Source: Cyanobacteria bacterium TGS_CYA1 (GTDB lineage: Bacteria; Cyanobacteriota; Vampirovibrionia; Obscuribacterales; Obscuribacteraceae). Taken from it: a stretch of 64,000 nt of DNA. Position numbers and translations under genes: made by a program. The stretch lies in contig JAHCIQ010000002.1 in assembly GCA_026129135.1 (NCBI GenBank), positions 186,001 through 250,000 on the forward strand, given 5' to 3'. Under the pieces are notes generated by a model that did not search any database, was not told where the DNA came from, and saw only the letters and a list, made by a program, of their open reading frames with translations. This document shows, piece by piece, positions 34,571 through 43,375 of this stretch (positions are counted from its first letter, which is position 1; every line of letters starts with the position of its first letter).

Positions 34571-35157
34571 TCCGTGCTTTAATCACAATATTCTTTTTGC
34601 TATCGAGTCTTTGTGCTTGTTCGCATTCATCTGATCATCTAAAAGATTCTTTCGAATCTGCCTGCAATCATATTTCCAAAAAAGAATTTGCTCTGGCGCA
34701 TAAACACTTGCATAAATTGGCAAAATCGAAGCATCCAAAAGCACTTACGATCATGGGTATCTTTCACGAAAAAGGCATCGTAGTGGAGCGCGATGTTTCA
34801 AAAGCAATGGACTATTATAAGCAAGCAGCCCAGCAAGGACTTCCTGAAGCTCAATCTCGTCTGGGGCATCTATTATTAGAAACGGCAGGTAAAGATTCAG
34901 GCGAAGCAATTGCATGGCTTGAAAAAGCGGCTGCTCAAGGTGAAGCCACGGCTCAAGCGACCCTTCGCAAGTTGGATAGAAGCGGGCAGATGAATGGTGC
35001 TTTGAATAATATGGAAAATGGCATGCATCAGGGTGGTGCTCAGTACAAATCTGGTATGGATAATCTAACTAAATCGTGGGTAGGTTATGCCGACATCGTC
35101 AATACGTTGAATGAAGCTGCCGCTGCGTCTTCTTCTTCTGCAAATCAAAAGCATTAA
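34564..35157 (+). CDS. Sel1-repeat lipoprotein, probable ATT start
   Basis: The mature part has three or four Sel1-type repeats (HPKALTIMGIFHEKGIVVE, KAMDYYKQAAQQGLPEAQSR, EAIAWLEKAAAQGEATAQ), which act as protein-binding scaffolds. The signal ends in a lipobox, SSLCACS. No ATG or GTG exists upstream of the lipobox in this frame. TTG at 34597 would cut the signal to a few residues, whereas ATT at 34564, with GAGGA eight bases upstream inside corA, gives a full lipoprotein signal of about 17 hydrophobic residues. The gene would overlap corA by seven bases. Start tentative, gene certain. Confidence 0.8.
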   Translation: MLVRALITIFFLLSSLCACSHSSDHLKDSFESACNHISKKEFALAHKHLHKLAKSKHPKALTIMGIFHEKGIVVERDVSKAMDYYKQAAQQGLPEAQSRLGHLLLETAGKDSGEAIAWLEKAAAQGEATAQATLRKLDRSGQMNGALNNMENGMHQGGAQYKSGMDNLTKSWVGYADIVNTLNEAAAASSSSANQKH

Positions 35158-35283
35158 ACTTGAATTTGGCCCTTGACACTTGCTCTGTTCTTTTAGTTAT
35201 TAGATATGCGAAAAATCGATGAAACTGGCAAGGGGAGCCGCTTTTTTTGATCGCGATTTGTTGTTTTAGTCTAAAGTTGATAT

Positions 35284-35310
35284 CTAAGAAAAACCCAACT
35301 ATTTTCTTAG
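35284..35310. promoter_or_regulatory. Inverted repeat before AbiEi-like gene, candidate operator
   Basis: CTAAGAAAA and TTTTCTTAG are perfect 9-base arms with a nine-base spacer. The right arm abuts GGAGA, the ribosome site of the next gene. It could be bound by the product as autoregulatory operator or fold in mRNA and limit translation. Confidence 0.5.
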
Positions 35311-35321
35311 GAGATAACTTC

Positions 35322-36017
35322 ATGGAAAAACATACTTACCGCCTTGGAGTAACAAAAAAAATCCGACGACATTTGCGCACGCTCGAAATTGACCAACCAT
35401 TTACGACAAGAGAGCTGCTAAATTACGGCAATAGAAGTGCAATAGACAACTGTATCTTTAGAATGATACAGGAAGGCGAAATACACAGAATCACAAGAGG
35501 TGTTTTCGTCAGAGCCAAATCATTTGGTGGCAAAAGACCGTATTATACTCAAAGAGAGATTGCCGAAATAAAAGCAAATTCGTTTGGAAGAAAATTGCAG
35601 ACTCATCCATTTAAGAAAGCCAAAGAAATAGCTGTAAGACTTGGACTTATTAAGCCAGGACAAAAATGGATCAAAGAGTGCGACGAGCTTGAATCCACTT
35701 ACGAAATAAGCGGACCTTCGAGTTCTTTCATGTTTGACGGCAAGAGAATCTATTTTAAAAAGACGACAAGACGCAAGATTCAGTTGGGAGACTCTAGAGC
35801 GGGACTTGTTATGAGAGCCCTTTGGTATAACGGTTTTCGGAATAGATTTGCACTATGGGGATTTGAAGCACAGAGAAAGGCTTATCAGGGTCTTTATGGG
35901 TTAGACAGACGAGAGATACACGAATCTTCTGCCCTAATGCCCGCGTGGTTAAGCGATATTCTAAATCTGGATAATAACGACAATTTCGTTCCTGGAAGAG
36001 CGATAATCGCAGCGTAG
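35322..36017 (+). CDS. AbiEi/DUF6088-like antitoxin-type regulator, no toxin adjacent
   Basis: The 231-residue protein starts at ATG 35322 after TTAGGAGATAACTTC. Residues 1-65 form a winged helix (QPFTTRELLNYGNRSAIDN; GEIHRITRGVFV) like DUF6088 and AbiEi antitoxins. The middle matches the AbiEi core (TRRKIQLGDSRAGLVMRALW). Type IV antitoxins of this kind bind inverted repeats upstream of their operon and repress it. No AbiEii nucleotidyltransferase gene is next to it; the following gene is on the other strand. So this is an orphan antitoxin or a co-opted regulator. Family call is moderately sure. Confidence 0.65.
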   Translation: MEKHTYRLGVTKKIRRHLRTLEIDQPFTTRELLNYGNRSAIDNCIFRMIQEGEIHRITRGVFVRAKSFGGKRPYYTQREIAEIKANSFGRKLQTHPFKKAKEIAVRLGLIKPGQKWIKECDELESTYEISGPSSSFMFDGKRIYFKKTTRRKIQLGDSRAGLVMRALWYNGFRNRFALWGFEAQRKAYQGLYGLDRREIHESSALMPAWLSDILNLDNNDNFVPGRAIIAA

Positions 36018-36043
36018 CGGTTTAGCTTTTTTAGCTTAAGACT

Positions 36044-36874
36044 TCATTTGAGAGCTGAGATGATATGCGCAAGTGACGCAGAGCTCAATGGTGTCAAATA
36101 TTCGAAGGTCAGCAATTGATTGATGAATTCGCCTGATTTCTTATTTTTGAGCCAGGCGAAATTTTCGACGAATGGACGCAATTCACTCGAAGTATAAGTT
36201 TTTAGCGGAGCCGCTTTCAAAGAGGGCTCCAGGTTTTGCTGGATGTTTTTCATGAGGTTTTCAAAGCCATCTACATCGCTGCTAAAAAAGTAAGGACATA
36301 CAAGCCATGCGCCACTTGCATAGGTGTTGAGGACATAGTCGAAATATTCTTGTTCACGCTCTACAAATTCTTGAATGGTTGGTTGTTTTTCTGGATCCAA
36401 TCCGTTTTTAGCTACGCGAATTTGTTCTGCTACGTTGAATTCTTCGGACCACAAGTTTTCTTTGCTTATTGGAGTAGCAAGAATGAGCGAACCATAATTG
36501 GTGGCACTCGCCAGAGACGATTCGGTAGTCGTTCCGTTTTTAGGAATGCCGCTAATTAGCCCCACTTGATTCAAAAGAGCATCCATCTGCGAACTCAATG
36601 ATTCGGCATCGATGAATGAAGAGCGAGGGACAATGCCAGATTCGACAAGGGCTGGAGGACACTGTTTGGTCGGAAGCGAAAGACCAATGTAAAAATCTTT
36701 CTGGCTATTTTGCGAAATACTCAAATAAGCGATACTGCAATTATTCTTTTGCAAACCAAAGAGCTGGTCGACAAGAACATTTCGCTCGGTTGCAGCGGTG
36801 CCTTCAATTTTTAGAAATTTGAGATCTTGGACCGCCCAGGTCTCAAGTTCTCCCACATCTAATTCTTGATCCAT
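36044..36874 (-). CDS. Uncharacterised 276-residue protein
   Basis: I do not recognise this protein. From ATG 36874, with GAAGGGGTT directly upstream, it has 276 residues, no signal peptide and no membrane helix. It mixes alpha and beta segments: ETWAVQDLKFLKIEGTAA, SIAYLSISQNSQKDFYIGLS, YGSLILATPIS and a helical C-terminus. It begins 31 bases after the ABC transporter stop on the same strand and may be co-transcribed with it. The longer in-frame version overlapping the transporter gene is not supported by a ribosome site. Confidence 0.6.
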   Translation of the reverse strand: MDQELDVGELETWAVQDLKFLKIEGTAATERNVLVDQLFGLQKNNCSIAYLSISQNSQKDFYIGLSLPTKQCPPALVESGIVPRSSFIDAESLSSQMDALLNQVGLISGIPKNGTTTESSLASATNYGSLILATPISKENLWSEEFNVAEQIRVAKNGLDPEKQPTIQEFVEREQEYFDYVLNTYASGAWLVCPYFFSSDVDGFENLMKNIQQNLEPSLKAAPLKTYTSSELRPFVENFAWLKNKKSGEFINQLLTFEYLTPLSSASLAHIISALK

Positions 36875-36905
36875 AACCCCTTCAATCAAATTTAAATTTG
36901 CTCGA

Positions 36906-38702
36906 TTATGACATATTTGCTCGATAAAGTCTGGCATAAGCGCCACCTGCAGCAAGTAATTTCTGATGATTTCCTTGCTCAACTATTGAGCCATCTTCTA
37001 CTACGTAAATACAGTCGGCGCTCATAATAGTCGAAAGTCTGTGTGCCACCACAAGCGTGCTTCTTCCTTGCATCAAGGGTTCAAGAGCAGATTGAATAGC
37101 CGCTTCATTTTCAGTGTCGAGCGAGCTTGTAGCTTCATCGAGAATAAGGATTTTGGGGTCTTTTAACAGCACTCGCGCGATAGCCAGTCGTTGCCTTTCG
37201 CCACCGCTCAATTTGTGTCCGCGCTCGCCGACGATAGTCTTATAACCTTCAGGTAGCGACGTTATGAAGTCGTGTATATTGGCAGCCTTGCATGCCTGAA
37301 TCACTTCATCTTCGCTCGCGTCTTCTTTTGCGTATTTCAAATTTGCCAGTATCGTGTCATGAAACAAATAAGTTTCTTGCATGACTATGCCTATATGACT
37401 GCGCACGGACGCTCTTGTGACCGATTTGATATCGTGTTGGTCAATAAGTATGACGCCAGAATCAGGATCGAACAGTCGAGGCAATAACTGAGCTACAGTC
37501 GATTTTCCTGCACCGGATGGACCTACTATTGCAACCATTTGTCCTGGATGGATTTCGAAAGTCAAATTACGCACACCGCGATTAGTGTCAGGATAAATGA
37601 ATGTAACGTCGTCGAATTTTACTGCGCCATCTGTTTGTTTAAGCACTATGGCATTTGGTGAGTCTCTCTCTTCGCTCATGTCTAAATAATCGAAAATGCG
37701 CTCGAAAACGGCAAGGGCACTGACGACCTGGACCTGAACACCGGCAAGGGAAGACACGGGTGTATAGAGTCTTCCAAGTAAGGCTACAAAACTCACTAGT
37801 ACCCCGACTGTGACACCGTGCTTGATGGCAAGAAAGCCTCCGATGAGCCAGATTGCAGCAGGACCAGCAGTGATCATGAACGTAATTGCCATCAAGAACC
37901 AGCGACCGACCATGGCAACATTTACTTCTAGTTTCATCAGGTCGTCGGCAAGCTTGAAAAATCTGGAGCGCTCTAGTTCTTCTTTTACAAATGACTTGAC
38001 AAGGACGATGCCAGATACAGAAAGTGTTTCCTGGGTGGAGGCGTGCATTTCATCGCGTTTGGCCCTGGTGCGCTTGCGAGCTTCGTACATGCGACGTCCC
38101 ACCGGCCATAGTGGCAGAACCATGAGCGGTATCAATACCAGGGACAGTGCAGCCAGTCTTGCATCAAGGGCAAAAATGGCAAAGAGAGTTGTGATTATAA
38201 TGAATACATTGGTCAAAATTGCCACCATTGTCATGGTGACCACAGAATCGACTGCTTCCACGTCGTTCGAAACGCGGTTCATGATTTCACCAGTCTTGGT
38301 GGCGGCAAAAAATGAAAGCGGCATGTGATGCAAATGAGTCACAAGTCTTGTATGCAAGTCGCGAATGATACTTTCGCCCACGAAAGAACTCAAATAACCC
38401 TGATAAACGCCAATGAGTCCCGAAACCAGAGCGGAGCCGAGCATGAGACCAACGTCGATGAGTAAAAGATTGAAATCGTTTTTTGGAATGGCTTTGTCTA
38501 TGATGGACAGAGTCAAAAGCGGCGGCAAAAGCCCAAGGATGGATGTTGCCACGATACATATTGTAAGTTGAGTTTCTTGCCAGATGTAGGGACGAAACAA
38601 TTCGCCCAGACGGCGCCAGTCAACCCGCCGTTTGAGCTTTTGCTTCTCCGGGTTGTACATGCTTGACCACATTAAGTGGACTGGTGGCGAACCGCTGAAC
38701 AT
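36906..38702 (-). CDS. ABC exporter, fused permease-ATPase (MsbA-like)
   Basis: A 598-residue half-transporter: six membrane helices in the first 330 residues and an ATPase domain with Walker A GPSGAGKST, signature LSGGERQR, Walker B ILILDEATSS and H-loop VVAHRLST. It would work as a homodimer exporting a lipid, peptide or drug. Family length is usual. ATG 38702 lacks a clear ribosome site; ATG at 38672 or 38660 are possible shorter starts. Divergent from a PH-like protein gene. Substrate cannot be told from sequence. Confidence 0.93.
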   Translation of the reverse strand: MFSGSPPVHLMWSSMYNPEKQKLKRRVDWRRLGELFRPYIWQETQLTICIVATSILGLLPPLLTLSIIDKAIPKNDFNLLLIDVGLMLGSALVSGLIGVYQGYLSSFVGESIIRDLHTRLVTHLHHMPLSFFAATKTGEIMNRVSNDVEAVDSVVTMTMVAILTNVFIIITTLFAIFALDARLAALSLVLIPLMVLPLWPVGRRMYEARKRTRAKRDEMHASTQETLSVSGIVLVKSFVKEELERSRFFKLADDLMKLEVNVAMVGRWFLMAITFMITAGPAAIWLIGGFLAIKHGVTVGVLVSFVALLGRLYTPVSSLAGVQVQVVSALAVFERIFDYLDMSEERDSPNAIVLKQTDGAVKFDDVTFIYPDTNRGVRNLTFEIHPGQMVAIVGPSGAGKSTVAQLLPRLFDPDSGVILIDQHDIKSVTRASVRSHIGIVMQETYLFHDTILANLKYAKEDASEDEVIQACKAANIHDFITSLPEGYKTIVGERGHKLSGGERQRLAIARVLLKDPKILILDEATSSLDTENEAAIQSALEPLMQGRSTLVVAHRLSTIMSADCIYVVEDGSIVEQGNHQKLLAAGGAYARLYRANMS

Positions 38703-38743
38703 GATAGGTATTATAATTTGAAACCCGAGCGAAGGAGTGACCC

Positions 38744-39190
38744 ATGGCGTACTATCACATTCAAAAATTGCCCGACAAATGGGTTGTATCGGCTGGAGTC
38801 GCCAGTTTCTTCATCGGTTTGACTCCTCCTGGCATCGTCGCAAAAATTGCAATGATGGGGCTTTTGGGCGGAATAACCGCTTCGATGAAAAGCATGACTA
38901 TTGCAATCGACGAAAACGACCTGCAATTCTGGTTTGGTGAAGGTTTATTCAAAAAACGCTACGCGCTTGACGACATCGTGTGTGCCAGCCAATTTCGTTT
39001 GAAGCCACTGCACGGCTGGGGAATTCACTGGATCGGCAACGGCTGGCTTTATAACGTATATGGTCTTGATGCCGTTGAAATAACGATGAAAAGTGGCAAG
39101 CGTATCTATCTGGGGACCGATGCTCCAGAAGAACTGGCGCGCACAATCAACGAAAGTCTTGGCGTTGCCGAAATAGTCAAAGAAGACTAG
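38744..39190 (+). CDS. Membrane-associated PH-like (bPH) protein
   Basis: A 148-residue protein with a hydrophobic hairpin at about 15-45 (VASFFIGLTPPGIVAKIAMM) and then a beta-rich domain, with ALDDIVCASQF and AVEITMKSGKRIYLGTD followed by the helix PEELARTINESL, the usual end of bacterial PH domains. Function unknown; such proteins often sit at the inner membrane. GGAGTGACCC precedes the ATG. Confidence 0.7.
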   Translation: MAYYHIQKLPDKWVVSAGVASFFIGLTPPGIVAKIAMMGLLGGITASMKSMTIAIDENDLQFWFGEGLFKKRYALDDIVCASQFRLKPLHGWGIHWIGNGWLYNVYGLDAVEITMKSGKRIYLGTDAPEELARTINESLGVAEIVKED

Positions 39191-39228
39191 TTATACAGGG
39201 CTTGTAAGGCAGTCCTTGTAATAAAAAA

Positions 39229-41058
39229 TCAACCCTGTTGAATAGATTCGAGTTCTTGCCAGCGCTCGAAAAGCGACTCGAGTAATTTTTTTTGTTGTTC
39301 TTCTTCGTTTGCAAGCTCTTGTAAGCGAACGAAGTTGCTTGTCACTTTTGGATCTTGCATTTCTTTGCCGATTGCTTCAAGACGTGCTTCTGCTGCTTCG
39401 ATTTTGTCAGGTAACAAAGCCAGGTCTTTCTTCTGCGAGCCGGAAAGACTGTTAGACGAGCGTTGAGGTTTGCCTTTGGGTTTAGGTTGGTCTGTTTCTT
39501 TTGAGTCTGATGATTTGTCTGATTTTTCGAAAATATGTCTGCACTGATCGAAATCGGCGAAGAAATCGGCACCGCCAGCGCCATCAAGGGCAAGTATACA
39601 ATTTGATACCGTATCCAGCATCATACGATCGTGGGTAACAAGCACAATGGCACCCGCAAATTCCTCCAGGCTCTCCTGCAGAACCTCGAGCGATGGTATA
39701 TCCAGGTCGTTTGTCGGTTCGTCTAGGATCAAAATATCGGCTGGTTGCAGCATCAAATTGGCAATTAGAATTCGAGCTTGCTCTCCACCAGATAAATAAC
39801 TCACTGGCATGGCAAGCTGTTGTGTATCGAACAAAAAGCGCTTAGCCCAGGTGGCAACGTGGATTGAACGGCCTTGATAAACGACCGAGTCTTCGCCTTG
39901 TTGACAGAGAGCTTGTTTCAGTGTCTGGCTTTGGTCCACCTGGTTCCTGTTTTGATCGAACCAGACCATTTTCAGTCCGTCTGCTCTCTTAAGCGTGCCA
40001 GTGGTGGCATTTTCCTGTCCTAAAAGAATCTTGAGCAAAGTAGTCTTGCCAGATCCGTTTCTGCCCACGAGCCCCACTCGCACCCTTTGTCGCAGAACCA
40101 GATCGAGGTCTTTGAATAAAACTCTGTCACCAAAAGATTTGCTTACATCTTTGGCGCTGAGCAATTCTTTGGTCTTTCGGTTGGTGGCTTCAAATTCGAC
40201 GCCCATTTTGCTTGCCATGGCGTTTCTTTGTTTGACTTCGGCAAGTTCTTCCATGAGCTTGCCAGCGCCTTCTATGCGATGTTTCGATTTGGTCTGGCGA
40301 GCGCGAGCACCGCGAGAAAGCCATTCCATCTCGCGTCTCATCTGGCTTGCAAGGGCAGCTTCAAGATGCGCTTGCTGTGCTTCCATTTCTTGTTTGGCTA
40401 GAAGATATGCTGTGTAATTGCCTTTAGACTTAATGAAGCCCTGGGGGAATCTTGGATTCAATTCCATTACAGATGAGCAAACACCTTCAAGAAATGCCCT
40501 GTCGTGGCTGATTAAGACAAAAGACATCGTGCGTTGTTTTTGCGACGCAATCTTTTTGAGAAATGCTTCGAGCCACAAAACACCTTCGAGATCAAGATGG
40601 TTAGTAGGTTCATCGAGCAAAAGCAAATCTGGTTTTTTGACCAGTTCGCAAGCAAGTGCCAGACGTTTTTGCCACCCGCCGGATAATTTCGTCGCCTGGG
40701 CATTTTTATCTGGAAATCCTATTAAGGCAAGGGTCGAATCTATTGCCGCCGCTCGCTCGTGGTCTTCGAATGCCTGGCTTTGTGCTTCTTTTGTAACCAG
40801 TTCTAGAATAGTTGGACCGGGCTCATAAATCTTGTGCTGGGCAAGATATGCAACGCGCAAATTTTTACGTGTTGCTAATGATCCAGCGTCTGGTTCTGTC
40901 AGTCCAGCAAGAATTTTAAGAAGCGTTGACTTTCCTGCTCCGTTTGGTCCAATCAAGCCAAGTTGCTCACCATCCTCGATTGCAAAGGATAGCTCGCGAA
41001 AAAGAGGGCGGCTGGCGTAACTCTTGGTTATAGACTGGCAGTTGATCAGTATTCCCAT
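39229..41058 (-). CDS. uup: ABC-F ATPase, Uup type
   Basis: A 609-residue soluble protein with two ABC ATPase domains (Walker A GPNGAGKST near 38 and GRNGSGKTT near 340; signatures LSGGWQKR and LSGGEQAR; Walker B LLLLDEPTNHLD and ILILDEPTNDLD) joined by the charged P-site tRNA linker. The C-terminal 75 residues form an antiparallel coiled coil (KKDLALLPDKIEAAEARLEA), typical of Uup, which has been linked to ribosome function and transposon precise excision. Divergent from a second ABC-F gene, with only 38 bases between the starts. Confidence 0.92.
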   Translation of the reverse strand: MGILINCQSITKSYASRPLFRELSFAIEDGEQLGLIGPNGAGKSTLLKILAGLTEPDAGSLATRKNLRVAYLAQHKIYEPGPTILELVTKEAQSQAFEDHERAAAIDSTLALIGFPDKNAQATKLSGGWQKRLALACELVKKPDLLLLDEPTNHLDLEGVLWLEAFLKKIASQKQRTMSFVLISHDRAFLEGVCSSVMELNPRFPQGFIKSKGNYTAYLLAKQEMEAQQAHLEAALASQMRREMEWLSRGARARQTKSKHRIEGAGKLMEELAEVKQRNAMASKMGVEFEATNRKTKELLSAKDVSKSFGDRVLFKDLDLVLRQRVRVGLVGRNGSGKTTLLKILLGQENATTGTLKRADGLKMVWFDQNRNQVDQSQTLKQALCQQGEDSVVYQGRSIHVATWAKRFLFDTQQLAMPVSYLSGGEQARILIANLMLQPADILILDEPTNDLDIPSLEVLQESLEEFAGAIVLVTHDRMMLDTVSNCILALDGAGGADFFADFDQCRHIFEKSDKSSDSKETDQPKPKGKPQRSSNSLSGSQKKDLALLPDKIEAAEARLEAIGKEMQDPKVTSNFVRLQELANEEEQQKKLLESLFERWQELESIQQG

Positions 41059-41096
41059 GGTAAGATTTTATATTCTGCAGATAGGAAACCCACGCG

Positions 41097-42812
41097 ATGT
41101 TGCGACTTGATCGCATTAGTAAAATTTATCCCAACGGCGAAGCCCTTAAAGACATCAGTTGGGAAGTCAAAAACAAAGAGCGCATTGGTCTTGTTGGCGC
41201 TAACGGCTGTGGCAAAACTACACAGTTCAAAATAATTACAGGTGAAATCGAGCCATCCACTGGTCAGGTCTTTATGCCAAAGGGTGCTCGCATTGCTTAT
41301 CTCAGTCAAGAATTCGATTTTATCCAAGAAAACACTGTTCGCGACGAGCTTTTGCGTGCTTTTGACGAAGCATACAAAATCCAGATGAAGTTGCATGAAG
41401 TTCAACACCAGCTCGAGAATGCTCAGGGTGACGAACTAGATAAGGCAATCAGACGTTTGACCCAATTGCAGCAAGAATTCGAGCATATAGACGGTTACGC
41501 CTTAGAGCGTAAAGTGGATAAGATTTTGCCTGAAATCGGTTTCAGCTCGCAAGATGCAGACCGCCTGGTTTCGACCTTCAGCGGTGGCTGGCAGGTAAGA
41601 ATCGGATTTGGCAAAGTGATGCTGCGCCAGCCGGATTTGCTCCTGCTGGACGAGCCTACAAACCATATCGATATAGAAACGATCGAATGGCTCGAAGAAT
41701 ATCTGACCAAGCAAGACGTGCCGATGGTCATTGTTTCGCACGACAGACAATTTTTAGATAAAATCTGCACCAAAATAGTCGAGATAGAATTCGGCGTCTC
41801 GACCACGTATTCGGGCAATTACTCCTATTATGTAACTACAAAAGAAGAAACAAAACTGGCGCAACAATCGGCTTATGAACGCCAACAAGAAGAACTTGCT
41901 AAACAGCAAGTATTTATCGACAGATTCAGAGCCAGTGCCACCAGATCAACTCAGGCAAAATCGCGCGAGAAACAGCTCGATAAAATAGAGTTGATCGAAG
42001 AGCCTGATGAAGCGGCGAAAGTTTTGCGCTTCAAATTTCCTCCCTGTCCAAGATCAGGAAAAACAGTAGCGGAAGTAAAAGAACTCACTCATGCTTACGG
42101 CGACAATATATTGTTCATGGGCGCCAATCTTGAGATTGAGCGCGGTGACAAAATCGCCTTAATCGGTCCAAATGGTGCGGGCAAATCGACACTGCTCAGA
42201 TTTTTGATGGGTAAAGAAAAGCCCGATGAAGGCATCGTTAAATTGGGTGACCACAACATTTTTCCTGCTTATTTCGAGCAAAATCAGGCAGAAGCACTTG
42301 ATTTAAATAAAACACTTCTTGCCACCATAGCTGATGAAGTGCACAATTGGAAAGATTCTGAAATCAGAGGTTTGTTGGGTCGCTTCTTATTTGGCCAGGA
42401 CAGCGTCTTTAAATATGTGCGCGAATTGTCTGGCGGAGAAAAAGCACGCTTGGCTCTGGCCAAAATGCTCACTGGCACGGCGAACTTTTTGGTACTGGAC
42501 GAACCCACAAACCATCTCGATATCCCGGCAAAAGAGACTCTTGAAGAGGCTCTTCGCAGCTTCGAAGGTGCAGTTGTCGTGGTATCACACGATAGATATT
42601 TTATTAGCCAGATTGCAAACAAAATAATAGAAATCGAAGACGGCGAATTCAAAATCTATCCAAGCAATTACGAATATTATTTGGAAAAGAAAGCGCAAGA
42701 AAAAGCTTACGCCAAATCGCTCAAAGAAAAACAGGCTCACGAAGCCCATCTTGCTGAAAAGCGCGCAAAACAAAAAGCTAAAGAACAGGCAAAACGAGAT
42801 AGATTACAATAA
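41097..42812 (+). CDS. ABC-F family ATPase (YdiF/YbiT-like)
   Basis: A 571-residue protein with two ATPase domains (Walker A GANGCGKTT near 35 and GPNGAGKST near 358; signatures FSGGWQVR and LSGGEKAR; DEPTNHID and DEPTNHLD) and an inter-domain linker. It ends in a Lys-rich tail (EKRAKQKAKEQAKRDR). ABC-F proteins bind the ribosomal E site and aid translation or give antibiotic protection; the subfamily cannot be fixed by eye. GGAAACCC precedes the ATG. Confidence 0.92.
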   Translation: MLRLDRISKIYPNGEALKDISWEVKNKERIGLVGANGCGKTTQFKIITGEIEPSTGQVFMPKGARIAYLSQEFDFIQENTVRDELLRAFDEAYKIQMKLHEVQHQLENAQGDELDKAIRRLTQLQQEFEHIDGYALERKVDKILPEIGFSSQDADRLVSTFSGGWQVRIGFGKVMLRQPDLLLLDEPTNHIDIETIEWLEEYLTKQDVPMVIVSHDRQFLDKICTKIVEIEFGVSTTYSGNYSYYVTTKEETKLAQQSAYERQQEELAKQQVFIDRFRASATRSTQAKSREKQLDKIELIEEPDEAAKVLRFKFPPCPRSGKTVAEVKELTHAYGDNILFMGANLEIERGDKIALIGPNGAGKSTLLRFLMGKEKPDEGIVKLGDHNIFPAYFEQNQAEALDLNKTLLATIADEVHNWKDSEIRGLLGRFLFGQDSVFKYVRELSGGEKARLALAKMLTGTANFLVLDEPTNHLDIPAKETLEEALRSFEGAVVVVSHDRYFISQIANKIIEIEDGEFKIYPSNYEYYLEKKAQEKAYAKSLKEKQAHEAHLAEKRAKQKAKEQAKRDRLQ

Positions 42813-42830
42813 ACGTTGCGCCCTAAGCTT

Positions 42831-43163
42831 CTAAGCGGCTTGAAGTGTTGGCTTGATTAGATATGAAACTCTTGCTTGCTGTCTGAATTCTTCAGTAATA
42901 GCCTTGGCAATAGATTTGCGAGCTTCTTTTGGAAAATTTGTGTAATACACAGTAAGAAGCATTTTGCCAGGTAAGCGCTGTTTGATTTCGTCAAGCTTCA
43001 CTCTGCTAGCCCATTTTTGCAGAGAGTCTCTTTCTCCGCATCTCAATAACTTATATTCGTTATCGACGAAATGTAAAATCGCGTACACGCCAGATTCGTC
43101 TTTCAATTCGGCATGCTCTACGAATGGTCCTTCAAACTCAAACAGTCCTAAGTAAATCGACAT
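42831..43163 (-). CDS. Small protein of unknown function
   Basis: A 110-residue soluble protein. Its central part, SGVYAILHFVDNEYKLL followed by CGERDSLQKWASR and TVYYTNFPKEARKSIAKAI, recalls the strand order of a GIY-YIG-like fold, but the catalytic Tyr/Arg/Glu set is not evident, so I do not assign it. AGGAGCACGTT precedes the ATG. Convergent with the ABC-F gene, 18 bases between ends. Confidence 0.55.
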   Translation of the reverse strand: MSIYLGLFEFEGPFVEHAELKDESGVYAILHFVDNEYKLLRCGERDSLQKWASRVKLDEIKQRLPGKMLLTVYYTNFPKEARKSIAKAITEEFRQQARVSYLIKPTLQAA

Positions 43164-43242
43164 AACGTGCTCCTGGTGTTTCCTAACCCTTTCATTTGGT
43201 TGTATTCGATTGGCTACATCGCCTGGCGTCTACTTAGCATGT

Positions 43243-43268
43243 AAAATCCCTGTTATCGCCGGGGTTTT
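43243..43268. other. Hairpin in divergent intergenic region
   Basis: Arms AAAATCCCTG and CCGGGGTTTT (one wobble, one mismatch) around a six-base loop, with T-rich flanks on both strands. No gene ends here, so it may be a leader hairpin of the PBP mRNA or the terminator of an unseen small RNA. Confidence 0.35.
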
Positions 43269-43375
43269 ATAATTTTACTTAACATTACTTAACAGTATAT
43301 GTAGTTTTACGGCTACTTTACCTGGCTCATATAGAGTTTTCAAAATATGGATATCCTTATATAAGGAAGTGAAGT

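Noticed and set aside
37810..38328. 172-codon plus-strand frame inside the ABC exporter gene
   Set aside because: Antisense of the conserved membrane domain; composition is that of a shadow frame.
42831..43163. GIY-YIG nuclease
   Set aside because: Strand order is suggestive, but the Tyr-Tyr motif and the Arg and Glu of the active site could not be identified.
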